Shown one piece after another: positions 48,794 through 53,862 of a stretch of 53,862 nt of DNA. The stretch covers positions 1 to 53,862 of the forward strand of contig CAJTOL010000022.1 of assembly GCA_910577645.1 (NCBI GenBank). Reading direction: 5' to 3'. Both the position numbers and the translations under genes were made by a program. Position 1 is the stretch's first letter. The number at the start of each line of letters is the position of its first letter. The notes beneath the pieces are model-generated. The model worked only from the letters and a program-made list of their open reading frames with translations. It did not search any database and was not told the origin of the DNA. The DNA comes from an uncultured Lachnospiraceae bacterium. GTDB lineage: Bacteria > Bacillota > Clostridia > Lachnospirales > Lachnospiraceae.

Positions 48794-51007
48794 TTATTGT
48801 TTATAGTACCATAACGCTTTTATTTCCATAGGATCCCCCTGCATATCCTTTGATAGCGCTACCACATATTGCCCTGTATATCCTTTATCATTTTTTTCAA
48901 AAATGGTAAGCTTCACATCATTGGGTTTTAAATAATAAATATTATTGTTTGTATAGTTTTCTCCCTTTCCATGAAAAGGAGTATACTCAATTGCCAGAAG
49001 ATTACCATCTGGCAGCTCTCCATACAAAGCTTCCTGTATCTCCTGTATATCATTTACAAACCCATATGCCCAATCTGCCCCTTTTATATACTTTTCTCCA
49101 ACTCCCATATGTTTCGATTGCTGTAATATTCTATTTTTTTCATACTCTTCCATCCCGTCCTCAAGTTTCTCCATCAAAAAATCTTTTGGTATCCCTTCCC
49201 AAATCGGTTTGTCCAGCCACCCGGTATTTGAGCCGTATGTATTACTATCTACCAATTCACTTATTAACTTAAGTCCATCTCCAACTCCCGAAATTTTTCC
49301 TCCCGCAATAAAAAGAAGTTTCTCCTTTCGTCTCAATTCATCAATTTCCCCCAAACTATACACATGATACTCTTCCACCTCTAACTCCACATCCGGATCT
49401 TTGATCCCCTGAAGATGGTCTAACACCATCCGGATATTTTTCTCTTCCTCTGTCTCCGGGCCTCCAAGCCTATGCAAGCTTCCGTCCGCCATGAAAAATT
49501 CTGCTCCGCTTTTTCTTTTTTCCTCAAAAGCAGTTAACATTACATTCACAGCATCCTGATCCGGGATCTCACATTCTTCATTCAGGGGACTGAATATGTT
49601 GATCTCACTGTCTTTCATATGCAGTTGATCTTCTGTCAGCAAAATCCCTTTTTCCCCACTGTGCATCCAGACATAATCTCTGGCTGTCAATGAAATTTCC
49701 CCGGCTGTCCCTTTGATATTTTCCGCACATAGGTTGACATCCCCTTTTGAATAAAGGGAAATCTTATCCCTGGTTACGGTTATTTTTGCCGTCTGCCCTT
49801 TTGAGTGAATCCACACCCCGTTTCCGTCCAGCACTGCTCCCAGATCCGCCGCTGTGGTCAGGCATTTTGTCTTTGGCAAAGGCTCTGCCTTTTCTCCCGC
49901 GGCATTTACTATCTGGTTTAGTTTTTCCGGGCTGGCGCTGGCGGAACCGATAATGTAGCGCTCCGCCTCTGTATCAGAAGCAAAATATAGCTGCAGCGTA
50001 TCCCCCGGCTCCGGCCTTCCTCCGTATCCCCGCCCGGTTCCGGCGTAATAGGCTGGCTGTATATGCCAGCTTTCAACGGTTTCCTCTTTGTCTGTCTGAA
50101 GCTTTAACTGTACCTGTCCCAGCCGGGAATTAATTACAGTCCCTGATACGGAAGTTCCTCTGAGATTTTCATTTTTCAAGAGTCCCGTTTTACATGCTTC
50201 AGGTGTTTTTAATACATACTCATATTGCCATTCTCCGTTTATCAAGCCTGCATTTACCTGGGCTGCGATGAGGGATTCTCCCATATAAAAAACGGGGGCC
50301 CCCAGTTCGATTTCCCTGGCAGCCCCATAAATCCGGTATTCCTTTCCATCCCTGACAGAGAGGCCGCCTGCTTCCTCTGAAGTGTTTTTTATCCGTATCT
50401 CCGTCTTATGAAAGTCCAGATTTCTCCTTACTGTATCCCCGGACACCTCTTGTTCCGGCCGTTTTAAAAGCCCTACATAAAATTTAGGTCCCGGCACGGT
50501 TATTTCCGGAATCAGCGCTTTGTGATGCCTGGAAGCCAGACGTCTCAAAAATTCCCAGTCGCTCTCCTGATACTGGAACAAAAACTCATTGACAGGCATG
50601 CCCTTTTCTTCCCCGTTCCAGATATACGCCCCTGACGGATATCCTGCTAAAATCAGCTGGAATAACTCCCCATATGTCCGGCTCTCTTTTTGGAAGGAAC
50701 GGCTTTTCCTCTCAAGATCAAACAGCAGGGAATATGAGCTTATAGTCATATCCTGATACAACTGGCCATCCTTGCGGTATCGGACTGTTTTCACGATGAT
50801 CCCGCTGAATATGACTTTTTCTTCTTCTGAAATCATCATAAGCTGAACCGGAGCCAGACATTCAAATCCGCCCCCGGTTTCGTCCCCACCTTTCATGGAC
50901 AGGGTTACTTCCAGCCGGGAATGATCATTTAATTTTTGGAATATCTGTGCTCTTTTTACCTGATATCGCATATGCGATACCTGAAGTATCAGTTCAATCC
51001 CTTTCAT
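48794..51007 (-). CDS. VgrG-type spike protein with C-terminal extension
   Basis: Spike of a contractile-injection-like machine. Start at ATG 51007 (MKGIELILQ). Domain order: gp27-like/phage late control D part at 1-270 with FLFQYQESDWEFLRRLASRHHK at 142-163, the hallmark of VgrG; gp5-like OB fold at about 285-355 (SGTVINSRLGQVQLKL, QPAYYAGTGRGYGGRPEPGDTLQLYFASD); a beta-helix needle at about 395-475 (VWIHSKGQTAKITVTRDK, ISLTARDYVWMHSGEKG). From about 475 to 737 is an extension with no name I can give. The DNA of its last third is AT-rich (28 percent GC in 48841-48960, against 63 percent in 49981-50040). 737 aa. No PAAR protein gene is seen nearby. Its start overlaps the previous gene by 14 bp. 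Confidence 0.85.
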   Translation of the reverse strand: MKGIELILQVSHMRYQVKRAQIFQKLNDHSRLEVTLSMKGGDETGGGFECLAPVQLMMISEEEKVIFSGIIVKTVRYRKDGQLYQDMTISSYSLLFDLERKSRSFQKESRTYGELFQLILAGYPSGAYIWNGEEKGMPVNEFLFQYQESDWEFLRRLASRHHKALIPEITVPGPKFYVGLLKRPEQEVSGDTVRRNLDFHKTEIRIKNTSEEAGGLSVRDGKEYRIYGAAREIELGAPVFYMGESLIAAQVNAGLINGEWQYEYVLKTPEACKTGLLKNENLRGTSVSGTVINSRLGQVQLKLQTDKEETVESWHIQPAYYAGTGRGYGGRPEPGDTLQLYFASDTEAERYIIGSASASPEKLNQIVNAAGEKAEPLPKTKCLTTAADLGAVLDGNGVWIHSKGQTAKITVTRDKISLYSKGDVNLCAENIKGTAGEISLTARDYVWMHSGEKGILLTEDQLHMKDSEINIFSPLNEECEIPDQDAVNVMLTAFEEKRKSGAEFFMADGSLHRLGGPETEEEKNIRMVLDHLQGIKDPDVELEVEEYHVYSLGEIDELRRKEKLLFIAGGKISGVGDGLKLISELVDSNTYGSNTGWLDKPIWEGIPKDFLMEKLEDGMEEYEKNRILQQSKHMGVGEKYIKGADWAYGFVNDIQEIQEALYGELPDGNLLAIEYTPFHGKGENYTNNNIYYLKPNDVKLTIFEKNDKGYTGQYVVALSKDMQGDPMEIKALWYYKQ

Positions 51008-51422
51008 TTTCCCTACCTTCTCTCTTTTCCTGGAATTTCTCCATAAATTTTTTAACGGTGTCATCTGTCTCTTCGGTTTGGGATTCCTCCGGATCTAAGA
51101 AGCCGGAAAACTTTGGCGGCTCTTTGGGATGGCTGTTCATGGCCTGGTTTAATGACCATTCCAACAGATCTTCTTTCCCCCGATATTTTGAAATGTAGTC
51201 GTCATACCGGTTATGATTTCCGGCAGGGGTTTGCTCTTCTTTTAAATACGTTTCCAGCATCCCGGAAAGAGGTTGGGCCGGTTTTTGTAACCCTGCCTCC
51301 AGAAAAGCGTTAAACATCCCGTCGTCAGATACGGTTTCCTCTGTAAGCATAAAATGAATCGGATTATTCAAAAGAGATAACTCCGGAGGACGCTCCTGTA
51401 AAGCCTTATACAGCCCCATCAT
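50994..51422 (-). CDS. Small unknown protein between VWA and VgrG genes
   Basis: 142 aa, charged, no signal or membrane segment, mostly helical with a Lys/Glu-rich end (VKKFMEKFQEKREGRENERD). Overlaps the VWA stop by 17 bp and the VgrG start by 14 bp, so all three are coupled. AGAAGGTAG lies about 11 bases upstream. It could be an adaptor or chaperone for the spike, as small genes before vgrG often are; inference only. Confidence 0.6.
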   Translation of the reverse strand: MMGLYKALQERPPELSLLNNPIHFMLTEETVSDDGMFNAFLEAGLQKPAQPLSGMLETYLKEEQTPAGNHNRYDDYISKYRGKEDLLEWSLNQAMNSHPKEPPKFSGFLDPEESQTEETDDTVKKFMEKFQEKREGRENERD

Positions 51423-53256
51423 ATAGCTGACATCTACCTTCTCCCCATCTGCGGCAGTTATTTCCAGCTTCTATTTCTGTAACCTCATCTTCAAAGGAAA
51501 CCGTAATCTTTTCTCCATAAAATACCGGATATCCCATACCTTTTTTCAAAATCTCCATTCCTCTCATCACCGTACAACGTTCCGATTGATCTGTGATGAT
51601 AACAGAATGATCCGGCCCCGGATAAAAGATAATATTCTCTGCTCCGCTCTTTCCCAACCGGATTTTGCAGGTTTGAAGCACTTGATTTAATGACAGCTTT
51701 CCTGCTCTGCGCCCAAACAGCCGGTAGGTCTGAGGCGGTACATCCGTCCCATCTGCAGTTTTTACTACATACATGTTGAATTTTCCGGTATAAGTACAGG
51801 GTTTGCTTTTTGTCTTCTCTGTCCGATTTCTTATATCAGAGGGCTGAGATACATAAAGTATGGTTGTTTGGTTCTTTTTTAAAAGCCAAATTCCAAGAAC
51901 CGTAATAATTGCCGCTAATCCTCCCAGTATGCCCCATAATGGCCGGTAATCCGGATCGGGGACAAATTCCGGATCGGGTATTTTAGGGATCGGGGACACT
52001 ACCGGCTGTTCTATATGGCAGATAGCCCCAGAGCTGCTAAGTTCTACTGCTACCTCCACTTCATCGATCCCATCCGCCGGTATGGTATGACTAATCCTTC
52101 CCTGTTCCACAACCCCTGTAAATGGAACACTATTTATAGAATACGGAACTTCCAGCCCCTCAAATGCTTTTCCTGTAAATATATTGGTATGACCTTTCCC
52201 TGTGTCTATTACTTCAATGGTAAGATCTGCAAAATGTTCATAGGATGGCTGTTCCTGCTCTTTTGATTCTGCCTGCATAGCAGGCTCAATTCGATACTCT
52301 ACAAGCACCTGCGGCTTTACAACAAATTCTGTGACTAAATATGCTTGTACTTCTGAAACTTCAGAAGCTAAAAAGCAGATTTCCACGGTTCCCGGTTCAG
52401 GTCTTTCTAAATCGACAGCCGCAAATCGCTTCCCTGTTGTGATATGTCCCCCTTCGGCGTCATATTGGGCAGTCACTTGCTCTATTTCATTGTCACTGGT
52501 TATCATAATTTTTGCCTGATTCACGCCTGCCGGGAGTTCTGCCAGGATTTTCCCTTCCTCTGCATCTGTTGCAGCAAGGGGCTGCCGGGGAATCTGCAGC
52601 TTGTGGGACACAATCCGCTCTATAATCTGTGTCAGAGAGCCGGATGAACCTTCCCAGTAAATCGTTCCGTCTGTTATCTCTGCGCCGTCAAAAATATGCA
52701 TCTGGGGATTGTTCAGCTCGCTTCCAATAGCTATAATGCAGATTTGAATCCCCTTTTTCTCTGCATAAGCCGCTGCCTGTTTATAACTTTCTCTTGACTT
52801 TTTTTCCTCTTCCGCCCCCGGCATATCAATCTCACCATCTGAAAGCATAATAATATACCGCGTCTTATCCGGCGTATCAGAAAACAGCCCTACAGCCTGA
52901 GTAAGCCCGGCTCCGGCATTGGTATATCCTCCATATTCCACCCCATCTATCTGCATATCAAGCTTTTCCTTGTCTTCTGTCAATGGAACCACGGTCTGTA
53001 CTTCTGTGCCATAAGCCACAAATCCTGTCTGGCAGTTGGACGGAACGCTGTATATGCCCTGCCTGATTGCATCCAGGGCCAGCCACTCCCTGTCCTGGGT
53101 TTTCATACTGGCGCTGGCATCCAGTAAAAATACTATTTCTGCTGATTCTTCAGAATTTCTTTCTGCTGCCAACGCCAGCGAAGAAACGCTGCAACTAAAT
53201 ACTAACGCCATGCCTATAGCCTTGAGCGACTCTACTATTCTTATCTTCCTTTTCAT
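51406..53256 (-). CDS. VWA-domain membrane protein
   Basis: Secreted-side von Willebrand A protein with a membrane anchor. Seen: signal peptide at 1-31 (ending SSLALA), VWA domain at about 41-220 with MIDAS D46-A-S-A-S50, Thr112 in GGYTNAGAGL and D140 in LSDGEID; a beta-rich middle at 230-415; Pro-rich stretch; membrane helix at about 440-459; then a cytoplasmic C-terminal part of about 155 residues that may be FHA-like (CKIRLGKSGAENIIF, VMRGMEILKKGMGYPVFYGEKITVSFEDE). Start at ATG 53256 rather than the GTG three codons earlier. First gene of the coupled run. Likely binds a partner outside and signals or anchors inside. Confidence 0.8.
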   Translation of the reverse strand: MKRKIRIVESLKAIGMALVFSCSVSSLALAAERNSEESAEIVFLLDASASMKTQDREWLALDAIRQGIYSVPSNCQTGFVAYGTEVQTVVPLTEDKEKLDMQIDGVEYGGYTNAGAGLTQAVGLFSDTPDKTRYIIMLSDGEIDMPGAEEEKKSRESYKQAAAYAEKKGIQICIIAIGSELNNPQMHIFDGAEITDGTIYWEGSSGSLTQIIERIVSHKLQIPRQPLAATDAEEGKILAELPAGVNQAKIMITSDNEIEQVTAQYDAEGGHITTGKRFAAVDLERPEPGTVEICFLASEVSEVQAYLVTEFVVKPQVLVEYRIEPAMQAESKEQEQPSYEHFADLTIEVIDTGKGHTNIFTGKAFEGLEVPYSINSVPFTGVVEQGRISHTIPADGIDEVEVAVELSSSGAICHIEQPVVSPIPKIPDPEFVPDPDYRPLWGILGGLAAIITVLGIWLLKKNQTTILYVSQPSDIRNRTEKTKSKPCTYTGKFNMYVVKTADGTDVPPQTYRLFGRRAGKLSLNQVLQTCKIRLGKSGAENIIFYPGPDHSVIITDQSERCTVMRGMEILKKGMGYPVFYGEKITVSFEDEVTEIEAGNNCRRWGEGRCQLYDGAV

Positions 53257-53374
53257 ATCCCGCACCTTTTCATTTGCTAATCTCAGTATTTGATTCCTGT
53301 AAGCTCGTCAGATTAGCAGGATATTTTTAACTATGTGTAATGTAAGCAGTCATGCTTTTAATACCTTTTTTACT

Positions 53375-53800
53375 TTAGTGAGGGCATTTTGTGTACTTGA
53401 CTTCATTTATCATGCTGCCATCTTTCATCATTCCACATAATTTACATCTCATAGACTCTACATACTTTACTACACAGCCTCCATTACTATTGGGGGTATG
53501 TTTAGTAGTTGTTCCCGCTATTGTAAACTCATGTGCACATCCCCGCTGGGTACGGGGCTCCTTTTCGATAGGATAAATAGTTCCGTTCTGGTCTGTAAAA
53601 AAGTAATCATATGGCAAAGTTTCTGCAAGCAATTCTTCCGGTGATACAGGAATAAATGTTATCGTCTCCATTCCAGAATAATCCGTTCCATTTACTACCA
53701 TAGGCGGGGTATATGCAAAAGCCGTCACCACGCTTGCCGCGCCAATCATTGCCATTGTAATGGCGGATAAAAGTACCTTCGTTTTTACCTTGCTTTTCAT
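53375..53800 (-). CDS. Secreted Cys-rich small protein
   Basis: 141 aa. Signal peptide (MKSKVKTKVLLSAITMAMIGAASVVTAFA, cleavage near residue 29). Mature part has six Cys/His-type positions near the end (RGCAHEFTI, GGCVVKYVESMRCKLCGMM, TKCPH), possibly a zinc-binding or disulfide-stapled fold. Not assignable. AGGAGA upstream of the ATG. It lies before the VWA gene on the same strand, 118 bp away, and has its own upstream region with an inverted repeat. It may or may not belong to the injection-like cluster. Confidence 0.65.
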   Translation of the reverse strand: MKSKVKTKVLLSAITMAMIGAASVVTAFAYTPPMVVNGTDYSGMETITFIPVSPEELLAETLPYDYFFTDQNGTIYPIEKEPRTQRGCAHEFTIAGTTTKHTPNSNGGCVVKYVESMRCKLCGMMKDGSMINEVKYTKCPH

Positions 53801-53829
53801 TTCTAAAATTCTCCTAGTATAATAATGGT

Positions 53830-53847
53830 GTAGTCAAGAATGACTAC
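53830..53847. promoter_or_regulatory. Inverted repeat upstream of the secreted protein gene
   Basis: GTAGTCA and TGACTAC are perfect arms around AGAA, about 30 bases upstream of the ATG at 53800. Possible operator. No clear consensus promoter in the 62 bases left in the window. Confidence 0.4.
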
Positions 53848-53862
53848 TGGTTAATAGTTACA

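Noticed and set aside
1..53862. CRISPR arrays, tRNA and rRNA genes, IS elements
   Set aside because: None seen on reading both strands; no spaced direct-repeat array and no transposase frame.

Overview
The window looks like a chromosomal segment of an anaerobic gut-type Firmicute, most likely Lachnospiraceae (clostridial cluster XIVa). Reasons: strong AGGAGG-type ribosome binding sites throughout, Bacillota-style lipoprotein signals, a ferredoxin-dependent 2-oxoacid oxidoreductase, a GGGtGRT/NifU-like pair, a Hol_Tox type I toxin and a UMF1-type transporter. I see no rRNA, tRNA or CRISPR array. The species assignment is inference only.

Layout. 0.2-2.6 kb: class D beta-lactamase lipoprotein, DUF4272 protein, small coupled protein. 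2.9-3.7 kb: charged coiled-coil protein. 3.6-9.4 kb (minus): a tight five-gene operon of the uncharacterised STM4015-STM4014-STM4013-STM4012-STM4011 set (repeat protein, ATP-grasp-like, alkaline-phosphatase-fold hydrolase, two radical SAM proteins). Its last gene is fused to a HAD phosphatase. 9.4-17.1 kb: RpiR regulator, sugar ABC transporter and, divergently, an aminotransferase (broken by an amber codon) and two DapA/NanA-family lyases. 17.1-21.9 kb: a decaying stretch with an internally deleted Uma2 gene and an amidohydrolase fragment joined to the end of korB; no gamma subunit is present. Then korA, ferredoxin, IclR regulator and a DUF1961 protein. 21.9-24.7 kb: chemotaxis receptor, frameshifted gene, and a complete-looking type I toxin/antisense RNA module.

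24.7-35.9 kb is mostly housekeeping: GGGtGRT protein and Fe-S scaffold, phospholipase D-like enzyme, NYN protein, endonuclease IV, heterodimeric ABC exporter, UMF1 transporter and YihY protein. 35.9-38.3 kb is a small insertion-like island: recombinase remnant, HTH protein coupled to an AlbA_2 ATP-binding regulator, and a PIN-domain tail. cysK and an orphan BlaI-type repressor follow.

39.8-53.8 kb (minus) is the most unusual part. It is a ten-gene run of tightly packed genes: a VWA membrane protein, a VgrG-type spike with a C-terminal extension of about 260 residues, two membrane proteins, a membrane-anchored PP2C-like protein, an actin/Hsp70-fold ATPase and several proteins I cannot place. 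It resembles part of a contractile-injection-type system with T6SS-like regulatory parts. No sheath, tube or ClpV gene is in view; the rest may lie beyond the window end. The AT-rich spike tail and the AT-rich gene after it look like a swapped effector/partner cassette.

The two best candidates for an undescribed system are the STM4011-4015 operon with its HAD fusion and the VgrG/PP2C/VWA/actin-ATPase cluster.
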